The notes: generated from the sequence alone by a model not told the origin. A stretch of DNA of 64,000 nucleotides from Bellilinea sp040754815 (GCA_040754815.1 JBFMBX010000001.1:186001-250000), one strand, 5' to 3'; shown: positions 51,562 through 63,427, numbered from the stretch's first letter. Made by a program: numbers and translations.

Positions 51562-52530
51562 TTAAACAGAAGTATGGGTTAGTAATTTATCCAGTTCGCC
51601 GCCATCATCGAAATGAATGCGGAAGCGATCAACAAATTCCTGCACTGTAAAAGAATGCGACTGGGTACCCCTTTGTTCCAGACAGTAAGCCGCCGCCAGT
51701 GAACCCATTTTTCCGCAGATTTCGAAATCCAGACCCAGCCGCCAGCCCCTCAAAAAACCGCCCCGGAAAGCATCACCCACACCGGTCGGGTCAACAATTT
51801 TTTCCACCGGAAAGGCCGGAACGCGCACCTCTCTGCCCTGCCAGTAAATTGAAGCACCCTTTGCTCCGCGGGTGATCACCACCAGCGGAACACGGCGGAG
51901 AATGAAATCCGCGCCGAAACCGGTATGTTTCTGCAATAATTCCCACTCGTATTCATTGACAAACAAACTGTAAGCGCCATCTACCCCGCGGCGCAATTCC
52001 TGAGGATCAGAACGGGCAATTTGCTGGCTGGGGTCATATACATAGGGAATCTGCATTTGCTTGCATTCTTCCACATAGCGATCCATCGCCACAGGATCAT
52101 TGGGGGAAATTACCACCATTTCGGGGCGCGATTTCAGCATTTCCAGCGACAACTCTCGCGCAAAGGCCATCGCTCCCGTATAAAAACTGCAGATTTGATT
52201 GTTGGCAAGATCGGTATTGGCAAAGAAACTGGCGGTAAATACCCCGGGGATGATTCGAATATACGCCGTATCAATATGATGGCTTTCCAGCCATTGACGA
52301 TAATCCTCGAAATCTTCACCGGCCGTACCGAAAACCAGCGGCTTATCGCCCAGCAAAGCCATTGTATAGGCGATGTTGGGAGCAATGCCGCCCCGCTGTC
52401 GAACCATGTGGTCAACCAGAAACGAAAGGCTGATCGAGTCCAAACGATCCGGCATAATGTGATCTTTAAAGTAGCCGGGAAAAGTCATCAAGTAATCATA
52501 GGCAATTGAGCCGGTCAGAACAATACTCAT
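51562..52530 (-). CDS. PfkB-family kinase, probable adenosine kinase
   Basis: A 322-residue ribokinase-family sugar/nucleoside kinase. The N-terminus IVLTGSIAYDYLMTF and RGGIAPNIAYTMALLG give the substrate-side pattern, and VDPTGVGDAFRGGFLRG near residue 255 is the PfkB signature 2 with the catalytic Asp and anion-hole glycines. Family alone does not give the substrate. Its place directly upstream of ahcY suggests phosphorylation of adenosine released by that enzyme to AMP. It has its own extended -10 promoter and heads the operon. Confidence 0.85.
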   Translation of the reverse strand: MSIVLTGSIAYDYLMTFPGYFKDHIMPDRLDSISLSFLVDHMVRQRGGIAPNIAYTMALLGDKPLVFGTAGEDFEDYRQWLESHHIDTAYIRIIPGVFTASFFANTDLANNQICSFYTGAMAFARELSLEMLKSRPEMVVISPNDPVAMDRYVEECKQMQIPYVYDPSQQIARSDPQELRRGVDGAYSLFVNEYEWELLQKHTGFGADFILRRVPLVVITRGAKGASIYWQGREVRVPAFPVEKIVDPTGVGDAFRGGFLRGWRLGLDFEICGKMGSLAAAYCLEQRGTQSHSFTVQEFVDRFRIHFDDGGELDKLLTHTSV

Positions 52531-52628
52531 ACCTGATCAGATATCCTTTTAGAATTGATTATCCTTAAAGCCTGCGGTCGAAGCGCTGGCAAAGGTCATC
52601 AAAATTGCTCCCCCTTGGGAGCGGTTTG

Positions 52629-52637
52629 ATTATACCA
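52629..52637 (-). promoter_or_regulatory. Extended -10 promoter of the kinase-ahcY operon
   Basis: TGGTATAAT on the minus strand; TTGGTT lies 18 bases upstream as a weak -35. A short GC-rich hairpin (about 52607-52622) begins just after the predicted start. No SAM or SAH riboswitch consensus is seen in the leader. Confidence 0.6.
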
Positions 52638-52668
52638 TTGAAAATCCTCCGAAACCAATCTGCAAACA

Positions 52669-52697
52669 TTGACACGAGTGGCAGCTTCCGGTATAAG
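52669..52697 (+). promoter_or_regulatory. Promoter placing the start site at the transglycosylase ATG
   Basis: TTGACA (52669-52674) and TATAAG (52692-52697) are 17 bases apart. The expected start of transcription, six or seven bases on, coincides with the ATG at 52703, and no Shine-Dalgarno is present. This implies a leaderless mRNA. Confidence 0.65.
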
Positions 52698-52702
52698 TCA
52701 GT

Positions 52703-55123
52703 ATGCCATCAATGAAAAGTATACGCAGTTTCTTACTTGTCTTAATGCTGGTCGCGGTGGGCTGCAACCTCCCCATCTCACTCACCCCCCCTGCTAAATC
52801 ACCCGAAAATCAGCAAACCCCGGCGGTTGAGCAAACCATTCCACCCTCCCCTACCCCTCTGCCCACTCCTACCCCTACTCCTCTGCCTTCGGTTCGCCTG
52901 AGTCAGGGTAATGAAGCACTCCAGTCGGGAGATGCCCAACTCGCCCGCGAGGAATACCGCTCAGCAGCCCTTTCCAGCAATGATATTGAAATTCAGGCAG
53001 CCGCGCTGGTGGGAATTGCCCGTTCGTATTTTTATGAAAAAAATTATCAGCAAGTCATTGATACTGTGCTGGCATTGATTAACGAGCATCCTGCCAATCA
53101 CTCTCTTGCGAATGGTTATTACTTTCTGGGTGAATCGTATTTCGCATTGGGAGAATATGAAAAAGCCGCTGAAGCCTACGGCATGTATATGTCCCTCAAA
53201 CCGGGCGTTCTGGATGACCTGATGGCAGAAAAACAGGCCGAAGCCCATATGGCTGCCGGTAACTACGAAGAGGCGATTCGCTCGTTCCAGAATGCCATTC
53301 AGGCTTACGGAACTCAAGATGCAGGCGGACTTAAAATCCGCATCGGTCAGGCTTATGAACAAATGAATGATCTGGAAGCGGCCATTCGTCAGTATCTGGA
53401 TGCCTACGAAAGCACATCCAGCGAGTACATTAAAGCCCAGGCAAACTTTCTGGCCGGTAAGGCTTACCTGCAATTGGGCTTTCCGGAACAGGCTTATGCT
53501 CGCTTTCAAGACTCGGTAAACAATTTTCCGAGTTATTACGACACTTATTCCGGTCTGGTTGAACTGGTTAACGCCGGTCAGCCGGTCAATCAATTGCAGC
53601 GCGGACTGGTCAATTATTATGCCGGACAATATGCACTTGCCGCAGAGGTTTTGTTGGGTTACATCAACAATAATCCCGATCATGCCGGCAGCGCCCACCA
53701 CTACCGTGCCTTAGCCCTGCGCCAGATCAATGAACTGGATGCCGCCATCGAAGAATGGCGTACTTTGATTCGCGACCATGCCGGCGATTCATTCTATTCA
53801 ACCGCCTGGCAGGAAATTGCCTATACGCAATGGGCGTTTAAGGAAGATTTCGAGGGCGCCGCCGATACCCTGTTGACCTTTGTTTCTCAAAACCCCTCTT
53901 CGAACGAAGCGCCCAATGCTCTGTTCAGTGCAGCCCGCATTCTGGAACGCAGTGACCGGCTCACCCGCGCCGCAGAAACATGGGAACGCCTGCTGCAAGA
54001 ATACCCTGCTGCTTCTATCAGTCCGCGCGCCCAGTTCCTCGCCGGCATCACCTATTACCGCCTTGGCGAAGATGAACGCGCTTTGAACGCTTTTCAGCGT
54101 CAGGTAGTGCTTTCCACCTCCACTACCGATCAGGCAGCCGCTTTGTTGTGGATTGGCAAAATTCAACAACGGACAGGTGATATAGAATCGGCCCGCGCTT
54201 CATGGCAGCAGGCTGCCTCGCTTGACCCTACCGGTTATTACAGCGAAAGAGCCAATGAACTCCTCAACAATCAACCTCCTTTCCACTCTCCGGCGGTTTA
54301 TGATCTCGGAATAGATTGGGAAACCGAGCGCTCCCGTGCTGAAGACTGGCTGCGCGATACTTTCAACATTCCTGCTGAAACAGACCTGTATGATTCGGCG
54401 AAATTTTCTCAAAATCCCCGTTACATTCGGGGTATGGCTTTGTGGGAATTGGGGCTTTATCAGGATGCCCGCGGTCAGTTTGAAAGTTTGCGAGAAGAAC
54501 TTTCTACCGCCCCCGCCGCTCTGTATGCCTTTCTTAATATCATGCTGGAAATCGGCGCCTACCGCCCGGCAATTTTCGCCAGCCGCCAGATTCTCAACCT
54601 TGCCGGCATGGATAATCTGCAAACCTTCAATGCCCCTCGCTTTTTCAATGTGGTGCGTTTTGGGCCGTACTTTAAAGAGATTGTCATGCAGGAAGCCAAC
54701 GAAACCGGCATTCATCCCCTTCTGTTGTTCAGTATCATTCGCCAGGAATCGTTTTTTGAGCCTTTTGTGGTTTCCAGCGCGGGTGCGCGCGGTCTGATGC
54801 AAATTATGCCGGCAACCGGTCAGGAACTGGCAGAGCAATTCGGCTATCCTGATTTTCAAGAGGAAGATCTTCACAATCCTTTAATCAACATTCGCCTCGG
54901 CGCAAAATATCTCGCTAACCAGCGCGATTATTTCGGCGGAGATTTATATCTGGCGCTGGCCGCCTACAACGGCGGGCCGGGAAATACTTACTACTGGTCG
55001 CAGCTTTCCAGTGGTGATCCGGATCTGTTCCTGGAAGTCATCCGCTTCGAAGAAACTCAGCAGTATATCCGCTCAATTGCTGAAATCATGAACATATACC
55101 GGTTGATTTATGAAAGAAAATAA
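52703..55123 (+). CDS. TPR-containing lytic transglycosylase lipoprotein
   Basis: An 806-residue lipoprotein. The signal peptide ends in LVAVGC, lipidated at about Cys21, and a Pro/Thr-rich linker runs to about residue 60. About a dozen TPR-like helical repeats cover roughly residues 65-620, for example YYFLGESYFALGEYEKAAEAY. The C-terminal SLT domain (about 655-800) has IIRQESFFEPFVVSSAGARG with its catalytic Glu, GLMQIMPATGQELA, and AAYNGGPGNT. It is built like soluble lytic transglycosylase Slt70: it cleaves glycan strands with 1,6-anhydro products, outside the membrane. An ATG at 52712 is also in frame. It stands alone on its strand. Confidence 0.92.
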   Translation: MPSMKSIRSFLLVLMLVAVGCNLPISLTPPAKSPENQQTPAVEQTIPPSPTPLPTPTPTPLPSVRLSQGNEALQSGDAQLAREEYRSAALSSNDIEIQAAALVGIARSYFYEKNYQQVIDTVLALINEHPANHSLANGYYFLGESYFALGEYEKAAEAYGMYMSLKPGVLDDLMAEKQAEAHMAAGNYEEAIRSFQNAIQAYGTQDAGGLKIRIGQAYEQMNDLEAAIRQYLDAYESTSSEYIKAQANFLAGKAYLQLGFPEQAYARFQDSVNNFPSYYDTYSGLVELVNAGQPVNQLQRGLVNYYAGQYALAAEVLLGYINNNPDHAGSAHHYRALALRQINELDAAIEEWRTLIRDHAGDSFYSTAWQEIAYTQWAFKEDFEGAADTLLTFVSQNPSSNEAPNALFSAARILERSDRLTRAAETWERLLQEYPAASISPRAQFLAGITYYRLGEDERALNAFQRQVVLSTSTTDQAAALLWIGKIQQRTGDIESARASWQQAASLDPTGYYSERANELLNNQPPFHSPAVYDLGIDWETERSRAEDWLRDTFNIPAETDLYDSAKFSQNPRYIRGMALWELGLYQDARGQFESLREELSTAPAALYAFLNIMLEIGAYRPAIFASRQILNLAGMDNLQTFNAPRFFNVVRFGPYFKEIVMQEANETGIHPLLLFSIIRQESFFEPFVVSSAGARGLMQIMPATGQELAEQFGYPDFQEEDLHNPLINIRLGAKYLANQRDYFGGDLYLALAAYNGGPGNTYYWSQLSSGDPDLFLEVIRFEETQQYIRSIAEIMNIYRLIYERK

Positions 55124-55150
55124 AAAGCAGGCAGACCGGTGCCGAATTAA

Positions 55151-55249
55151 AAGACAAAAAATCTCGCCGATATTGCCCGCCTGCTGGAAAGTTATCCCTA
55201 CCTCAGGGAAAAAGTACCCGCAAAAATTCTGTGGCGGTTGGTAATCTAA
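55151..55249 (+). other. Coding-like 32-codon fragment without a start
   Basis: In the same frame as the transglycosylase, after stops at 55121 and 55148, an open stretch of 32 codons reads KTKNLADIARLLESYPYLRE and continues KVPAKILWRLVI before a stop. The composition looks like real protein with alternating charged and hydrophobic residues, but there is no ATG, GTG or TTG at its head and no ribosome site. It could be a remnant of a lost gene or of an ancestral C-terminal extension. Confidence 0.3.
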
Positions 55250-55278
55250 ATCGGGACAGGTCAACTCCTGTCCCGATT
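55249..55278. terminator. Bidirectional hairpin between transglycosylase and pdh operon
   Basis: A 12-bp perfect stem (55249-55260 with 55267-55278) with a 6-base loop lies directly after the minus-strand stop of pdhC at 55286. T tracts are weak on both sides (GATTTTC on plus, TAGATT on minus). Confidence 0.6.
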
Positions 55279-55285
55279 GCGATTT

Positions 55286-56569
55286 TCACAGCAAAATCAG
55301 GGCCGGTTTTTCAAGGTAATTCTTCAGCGCCTGCATAAATCTGGCTGCTTCTGCTCCATCGGTGATGCGATGATCGGCAGAGAGTGTCATTTTCATCCGC
55401 AGGCCGGCCTTGATAACACCGTTTTCCACCACCGGCACTTCCTTAACCGAGCCAACGGCTAAAATGGCTGCTTCCGGCGGGTTGATGATGGCAACAAAAT
55501 GCTCTACCTCGAACATTCCCAGATTACTGATGGAAAAGGTGGAGCCTTCAATGTCCTCCGGACGTACCCTGCCCGCTCGAGCCCGTGCCACCATTTCCTT
55601 GACTTCCTGAGAAATCAAACCCAGTGATTTGTAATCCGCATCCTTGCAGACAATGGTCATCAAACCGCTTTCCAGTGCGACGGCAACGCCAATATTCCGA
55701 TGACCGTGGCGGACAATTTCATTGCCCTGTAAGGAAGCGTTCAAATTTGGATACTGCCGCAAAGCCAATGCAGCGGCTTTGATAATAAAATCATTGACCG
55801 AAAGTTTCTGTTCCTCCGGCAACTGACTGTTGAATTGCTTGCGCAACTCCATCAGCGCATTCATATCCACTTCCGAAGTGAGATAAAAATGCGGGATTTG
55901 CGTCTTTGATTCGACCATGCGTTTGCCAATAATCGCCCGCAATTTATCCACCCCAATGCGCTGGTCTTCTGCGCCCACAACGGCTGCGGGAAAACCGGGT
56001 GAAAGCGGCCCCGCTGAAACGGCTGGCGCTACTGCCGGAGTTTTCACTCTGGGTGAGGGTTGGGCGGCCCCTGCTTGCAAGGCCTGTTCAATATCGCGCC
56101 GGACAATTCTTCCACCCGGCCCGCTGCCCTGCAATGTTTTCAAGTCAATTCCATACTCCCGTGCCATACGACGCGCCAGAGGCGAGGCTTTGGTACGGCC
56201 ATCCTCTTCGCCGGTATCAATTTTCACCTCTTCCACGGGAAGTGAGGGCTGGGAAGTGGCAGAGGATTCGGCAGCCGCCGTTTTGGTTTCTTCCTGAGGG
56301 GGTAAGCCGGGTATGTCCTTCACTTCTTCTCCCGGTGCTGCGATCACGGCAATGGGTGTTCCGACCGGTACAATATCCCCTGCCTTGACCAGATGACGGT
56401 ATACCACACCCGCCGCGCTGGATTCAACTTCCACAGTGGCTTTATCGGTTTCGATTTCGGCAAGAACCTGACCTTTTTCAATTTTCTCACCCTCGCCAAC
56501 CACCCAGCGCACCAGCGTGCCTTCCGCCATATCAAAGCCCAACTTGGGCATGGCAATGATTTCAGCCAT
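55286..56569 (-). CDS. pdhC: Dihydrolipoamide acetyltransferase (E2) of pyruvate dehydrogenase
   Basis: A 427-residue 2-oxo acid dehydrogenase acyltransferase. A single lipoyl domain (1-78) has lipoyl-lysine Lys43 in IETDKATVEV. A Pro/Ala/Glu linker and a peripheral-subunit-binding domain at about 128-165 with SPLARRMAREYGIDL follow, then another linker and the catalytic domain from about 200, ending with ADHRITDGAEAARFM, which provides the catalytic His and Asp. It passes the acetyl group to CoA. The ATG overlaps the pdhB stop as TAATG, with GGAGG seven bases upstream. Whether the substrate is pyruvate or a branched-chain acid is inferred from E1. No E3 follows. Confidence 0.93.
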   Translation of the reverse strand: MAEIIAMPKLGFDMAEGTLVRWVVGEGEKIEKGQVLAEIETDKATVEVESSAAGVVYRHLVKAGDIVPVGTPIAVIAAPGEEVKDIPGLPPQEETKTAAAESSATSQPSLPVEEVKIDTGEEDGRTKASPLARRMAREYGIDLKTLQGSGPGGRIVRRDIEQALQAGAAQPSPRVKTPAVAPAVSAGPLSPGFPAAVVGAEDQRIGVDKLRAIIGKRMVESKTQIPHFYLTSEVDMNALMELRKQFNSQLPEEQKLSVNDFIIKAAALALRQYPNLNASLQGNEIVRHGHRNIGVAVALESGLMTIVCKDADYKSLGLISQEVKEMVARARAGRVRPEDIEGSTFSISNLGMFEVEHFVAIINPPEAAILAVGSVKEVPVVENGVIKAGLRMKMTLSADHRITDGAEAARFMQALKNYLEKPALILL

Positions 56570-57540
56570 TACAACACCTCCTTGACCGCCTTAATCACAT
56601 CCTCCACCTGAGGCAGAGCCATTTGTTCCAGCGTGCGGTTATAGGGCAGTGGCACTTCAGCCTGCGCCACCCGTTTGATGGGAGCATCCACATAATCAAA
56701 GGCCTCTTCATAAATACGGCTGGCAACTTCAGCACCCACCCCAAATGACTTCCAGCCTTCTTCCACAATTACTGCCCGATTGGTCTTTTTGAAGGATTCC
56801 AGTACCGGCCCCATATCCAGTGGACGCAGGGAACGCAAATCCACAATCTCAACTTCAATGCCTTCTTTTGCTAATTGATCGGCTGCTTTGGTTGATATTT
56901 CCAGCATCTTGGAGTAGGTCACAACGGTAACATGCCTGCCTTCGCGCTGAATGGTAGATTTACCCAGCGGAACAATATAATCTCCTTCCGGCACTTCACC
57001 GCGGGTCTGATACAGCGTAGCATGTTCGATGAACAGCACGGGGTCCTGGCTGCGAATGGCGGCTTTGAGCATCCCTTTGGCATCTGCCGGTGTACCCGGA
57101 GCAACCACCTTCAAACCGGGAAAGTGAGCAAACACAGCATCCGGGGTTTGTGAGTGTGTCGCACCCAACTGCCGGCCACCGCCGCCCACCGCACGGATGA
57201 CCAGCGGAAGAATCATCTGCCCGCCAAACATGTAATGTAATTTTGCCGCCTGATTGACAATGTGATCCATTGCCGAAAAAGCAAAGTTGATCGTCATCAG
57301 TTCCGCTACCGGTCGCAAACCGGTCAGTGCGGCCCCAATAGCCGCCCCAACGATGACCGCTTCTGCGATGGGTGTATCCCGCACCCGTTCCGGCCCAAAG
57401 TGATCGTAAAACCCTTTGGTCACAGCATAGGTGCCGCCCCAAACACCCACTTCTTCCCCCATAATGAAAACGCTGGGATCTCTTTCCATTTCCTCCCATA
57501 ACGCCTGGGAGATGGCTTCACGCATGGTTATTCGTGCCAT
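56569..57540 (-). CDS. pdhB: Pyruvate dehydrogenase E1 component, beta subunit
   Basis: A 323-residue TPP-dependent E1 beta subunit. MGEEVGVWGGTYAVTKGF near residue 28 holds the TPP-binding Glu, DTPIAEAVIVGAAIGAALTG and RPVAELMTINFAFSAMDHIVNQ follow, and the C-terminal transketolase domain includes VDLRSLRPLD and IVEEGWKSFGVGAEV. It forms a heterotetramer with the alpha subunit encoded 13 bases upstream. GGGGAT precedes the ATG. The sequence is closest in pattern to pyruvate or acetoin dehydrogenase E1 beta; both are possible. Confidence 0.94.
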   Translation of the reverse strand: MARITMREAISQALWEEMERDPSVFIMGEEVGVWGGTYAVTKGFYDHFGPERVRDTPIAEAVIVGAAIGAALTGLRPVAELMTINFAFSAMDHIVNQAAKLHYMFGGQMILPLVIRAVGGGGRQLGATHSQTPDAVFAHFPGLKVVAPGTPADAKGMLKAAIRSQDPVLFIEHATLYQTRGEVPEGDYIVPLGKSTIQREGRHVTVVTYSKMLEISTKAADQLAKEGIEVEIVDLRSLRPLDMGPVLESFKKTNRAVIVEEGWKSFGVGAEVASRIYEEAFDYVDAPIKRVAQAEVPLPYNRTLEQMALPQVEDVIKAVKEVL

Positions 57541-57553
57541 AGTGCTATCCCCG

Positions 57554-58513
57554 TTATCCTTCTACGTAAATATGTTTGAACAGTTCTTCCGCCGCTGGTT
57601 CCGGGCTGGCTTCAGCAAACTCTACTGCGTCGTTCACTTCTTCCTCAGCCAGACGAATTTGCTCTTGCAGTTCTTCTTCACTGGCAATTTGATTGTCCAG
57701 CAAGTAACGATGGTAAATTCCAATAGGGTCATTTTCCAGCCATGTTTTGACCTCATCCGCAGAACGATACCTCTCCGGATCGCCCATGGAATGGCCGCGA
57801 AAACGATAAGTAATCACTTCCAAAAACTGCGGACCGCTCCCGTTGCGAATTTCGTCATACAAGCGCGCGGCTACTTCCCGCACTTTCATTACATCCATGC
57901 CGTCCACAACTTCGCTTTTCATTCCGTAACCGTCCGCTTTACGGCGAATTTCTGAAACAGCAGAAGCGCGTTCTACTGCCGTGCCCATGCCGTATTGATT
58001 GTTTTCACAAACCCACAACACGGGCAAATTCCAAACTTTGGAAAGGTTCAGCGCCTCATGAAAATAGCCGATGTTGGTTGCGCCATCTCCAAACATACAA
58101 ACTGTGACGGCTTTATTGTTTTGATAATGATCACCCAATGCCAGACCGGCAGCAATGGGTAAATGAGCGCCCACAATGGCATGACCGCCCCAAAAGTTCT
58201 TTTTTACATCGGCAAGGTGCATCGAACCGCCTTTGCCGCGCGAGCAGCCGGTTACTTTGCCGAGCAATTCCGCCATGACCTCCCGGGCAGAAAGACCGCA
58301 ATTAATCGCCACTCCATGATCTCGATAGGCAGTGATAACCCGATCTTCAGGTTTACGCACCGAGATTAATCCGGTGCTCACTGCTTCCTGCCCAATATAT
58401 AAATGAAGAAAACCGCCAATCTTCCCTTGTTGATATAATTCCGCCGAGCGTTCTTCAAGCCGGCGTATTACGACCATTTGATGATATAGAGCCAGATATT
58501 CTCGCTTCTCCAT
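57554..58513 (-). CDS. pdhA: Pyruvate dehydrogenase E1 component, alpha subunit
   Basis: A 319-residue TPP-dependent E1 alpha subunit that decarboxylates the 2-oxo acid. YIGQEAVSTGLISVRKPED is the N-terminal motif, TGCSRGKGGSMHLADV the pyrophosphate-region loop, and the TPP motif is FGDGATNIGYFHEALNLSKV with the closing NN in CENNQYGMGTA. TYRFRGHSMGDPERYRS is the phosphorylation-loop equivalent. The first gene of the pdhABC operon, with AGGAGG 11 bases before the ATG and an extended -10 promoter about 90 bases upstream. Confidence 0.95.
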   Translation of the reverse strand: MEKREYLALYHQMVVIRRLEERSAELYQQGKIGGFLHLYIGQEAVSTGLISVRKPEDRVITAYRDHGVAINCGLSAREVMAELLGKVTGCSRGKGGSMHLADVKKNFWGGHAIVGAHLPIAAGLALGDHYQNNKAVTVCMFGDGATNIGYFHEALNLSKVWNLPVLWVCENNQYGMGTAVERASAVSEIRRKADGYGMKSEVVDGMDVMKVREVAARLYDEIRNGSGPQFLEVITYRFRGHSMGDPERYRSADEVKTWLENDPIGIYHRYLLDNQIASEEELQEQIRLAEEEVNDAVEFAEASPEPAAEELFKHIYVEG

Positions 58514-58605
58514 CGGCTGGAGATCCTCCTTTGTTCGATGTATTCAATCATCCGCTGACCCCACTGCGGGTCATTCATTTCAGTAAACTGGACAATTCCA
58601 GAGGG

Positions 58606-58614
58606 ATTATACCA
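58606..58614 (-). promoter_or_regulatory. Extended -10 promoter of pdhABC
   Basis: TGGTATAAT on the minus strand, with no clear -35. Initiation near 58599 leaves a leader of about 86 bases before pdhA. Confidence 0.6.
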
Positions 58615-58617
58615 GAA

Positions 58618-58657
58618 TCAAAACCCCCTCACAGCATTTCGTAGCATGTGGAGGGGT
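58618..58657 (-). terminator. Terminator after the APC permease
   Basis: Minus strand: a stem of about 9 bp with one bulged base (58624-58633 with 58647-58656) and a 13-base loop, followed by GTTTTGATT. It sits between the permease stop at 58691 and the pdh promoter. Confidence 0.65.
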
Positions 58658-58690
58658 GGATTTTCTATTACCCGGAAGGATGATTGATAA

Positions 58691-60361
58691 CTACTGATTA
58701 ATTTCCCGGCGTTGCCGGAATCCGCTCATCAAATCATGGCCGCGTTGTTTTAAGTAAACTCGCCTGCCAATAAACCATAACACGCCACTCAGAAATACAA
58801 TCACCAGCAGCAAGCCAGATTGCCAGTCAACCGGTAAAATTTTCACCTGAAAGACATAGGGTAAGATGATCGTCGCCAGTAAGAGCAATAAAGTAAGCCC
58901 CCCTGAAAAACGAACCCAGCCTCGTGATAAACGTTCCTCGCTTTTTGCAGAGAAATAAAGGGGATCTTTAATCATCGCCAGAACCGGCAGTAAAAGCGAA
59001 AAAGCCAGAAATAGCGGGTAGTTGAAATGCGAGCCAATCCAGTTTGCCTGAGCCGAGTCGAGCACTACAACCAGTGCAATCACTGTAACGCCTAATAATG
59101 CAAACAGGGGGCTGTGTTGACGGGCATGCACCAGCCCCATCCACTCCGGCATAATACCATCACCTGCCCATGCTTTGAAAACCCGGCTCAGGGCCACCAT
59201 GTAAACTTGCACCGTCAAAACGAACATCACAATCCACACCAGCGACATGAAAAATAACACGACCGGTCTGGGTTGCATGACGGCATAGTAAAAGGGCAGC
59301 CAGGGCAGCACAATTCCACGCAGCACACCGGCAGAGCTGCCGCCCTCAGGGGTTGAAACCGGCATTGGAAGCACCACACCCCCTTCCCCGGTAACACCTT
59401 TCATCCGCAGGAAACTTTCCGCCGCAAGGAATTGCCAGGAAACCACTTTTTCCACCAGTACGGCAATAGCCACCAGGAAGAAACCACTGATCACCAGACC
59501 GAGCAACCCCCCCGGCACCAGATTGCGCCGGTCTGTACGCAATTCACCGGACATCCAGACCGGCAACCCCAATCCAAACAACCCCATCATCCCAATCATT
59601 AAACCAATCGTAATGATTACCGGTAAAGTTTCACCCTGTGCTTTCATTCCCAATTGGAAAGCAAGGTTCACATGGAGTGAATGAGAGCCTGCCCCAAAAA
59701 CCCGGTCAAAAAATTCGCTAAACCGGTTGGAAGGAACATCCGCAAACCGCCCTAACATCACCAGCCAGCTTAAAACCGATAAACCCGCCCCCCATCCCAG
59801 AATGGCTCGAATGGTTCGAGGATCAAGAATAGATAAAATAAATGCAACAAAAATCAAACCACTTGCCAGATACACCATCACCTGCGGGTTTTGCAAAGCC
59901 CGTGCAAAAACTTGCAAATCGTAAATCCCCAGCACATTACCCAGCATGTTGACCAGATCCGGCAGGATGAGACGGGCAAAAGTACTGGCAAGGAAACCGA
60001 TAAACAAACTGCCACCGATGAGGAAAGTCCAGCTGAATGCAAAGCCCAAAATTGGGTTTATCAGTCGTGTACTGAAATAATAATCAGGCGCTTCACGACC
60101 AACCAGCCGCCCCATACTGAAAACTGTCAACAGTACTACCAGCATACCGGCAATACTAATCAGCATAATCGTGGTGATGGGAATGCCCGGATAAATTCCG
60201 GGTGCAACGCTAATCGGCAGCCAGACCGCCTGAATCAGTCCAACACCGGCTATGGCCATTCCAATCAGCGTCCCAAAGCCAATCCAATGAGTCAGAGAAC
60301 CTGCTTTACCGGTTGTTTTTGTTTCAACCTGGGGAGTGATTAACTGGGTCGTTTCGCTCAA
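58691..60361 (-). CDS. APC-superfamily permease
   Basis: A 556-residue integral membrane protein with about 12-14 hydrophobic segments. HWIGFGTLIGMAIAGVGLIQ near the N-terminus resembles the first broken helix of APC amino-acid permeases, and VALSRVFKAWAGDGIMPEW is a cytoplasmic loop found in the same group. The substrate is not evident. The start is a TTG at 60361, supported by AGGAGG six bases upstream; the frame continues to 60403 but without a ribosome site. It lies between PPDK and the pdh operon, with its own promoter and terminator, so it is a separate unit. It is longer than typical members because of large extracytoplasmic loops. Confidence 0.78.
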   Translation of the reverse strand: MSETTQLITPQVETKTTGKAGSLTHWIGFGTLIGMAIAGVGLIQAVWLPISVAPGIYPGIPITTIMLISIAGMLVVLLTVFSMGRLVGREAPDYYFSTRLINPILGFAFSWTFLIGGSLFIGFLASTFARLILPDLVNMLGNVLGIYDLQVFARALQNPQVMVYLASGLIFVAFILSILDPRTIRAILGWGAGLSVLSWLVMLGRFADVPSNRFSEFFDRVFGAGSHSLHVNLAFQLGMKAQGETLPVIITIGLMIGMMGLFGLGLPVWMSGELRTDRRNLVPGGLLGLVISGFFLVAIAVLVEKVVSWQFLAAESFLRMKGVTGEGGVVLPMPVSTPEGGSSAGVLRGIVLPWLPFYYAVMQPRPVVLFFMSLVWIVMFVLTVQVYMVALSRVFKAWAGDGIMPEWMGLVHARQHSPLFALLGVTVIALVVVLDSAQANWIGSHFNYPLFLAFSLLLPVLAMIKDPLYFSAKSEERLSRGWVRFSGGLTLLLLLATIILPYVFQVKILPVDWQSGLLLVIVFLSGVLWFIGRRVYLKQRGHDLMSGFRQRREINQ

Positions 60362-60421
60362 TTCCTTCCTCCTCTGAAGAGTAGCACACCCACCCATGTG
60401 CAAGAAGGATGCCTATTCAAA

Positions 60422-60430
60422 ATTATACCA
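60422..60430 (-). promoter_or_regulatory. Extended -10 promoter of the APC permease
   Basis: TGGTATAAT on the minus strand. Initiation near 60415 leaves a leader of about 54 bases to the TTG start. Confidence 0.6.
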
Positions 60431-60511
60431 ACCCTGACCGAAAACAACCTTTCAAATCCGCAAAGCCACCCCTCACAGCCATTCCCCCAACGGAGATGCC
60501 ACCCCGAATCA

Positions 60512-60550
60512 TTGCGAGTTCTGCCGAATTGAAATCAGCAGAACTCGCAA
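60512..60550 (-). terminator. Hairpin after PPDK
   Basis: A 13-bp perfect stem (60512-60524 with 60538-60550) with a 13-base loop lies 30 bases after the ppdK stop. There is no T run on the minus strand, so it may be a processing or stabilising structure rather than a classical terminator. Confidence 0.5.
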
Positions 60551-60579
60551 AAGTTTAAAGCATCTTAGCGGCTAAAACG

Positions 60580-63348
<2,769 letters not shown>

Positions 63349-63418
63349 GTTGTATTAACCTCCAGAAAATTTTTAACCCCAATGAGGGGATAATTTGCCT
63401 TAAGCCCTTAATCGGGAA

Positions 63419-63427
63419 ATTCTACCA
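63419..63427 (-). promoter_or_regulatory. Extended -10 promoter of ppdK
   Basis: TGGTAGAAT on the minus strand, with no strong -35. Initiation near 63412 leaves a leader of about 64 bases containing a short CCCC/GGGG stem-loop. Confidence 0.5.

Noticed and set aside
52531..52700. SAM or SAH riboswitch in the leader of the kinase-ahcY operon
   Set aside because: The leader has only a short hairpin and lacks the conserved cores of those riboswitches as far as can be seen by eye.
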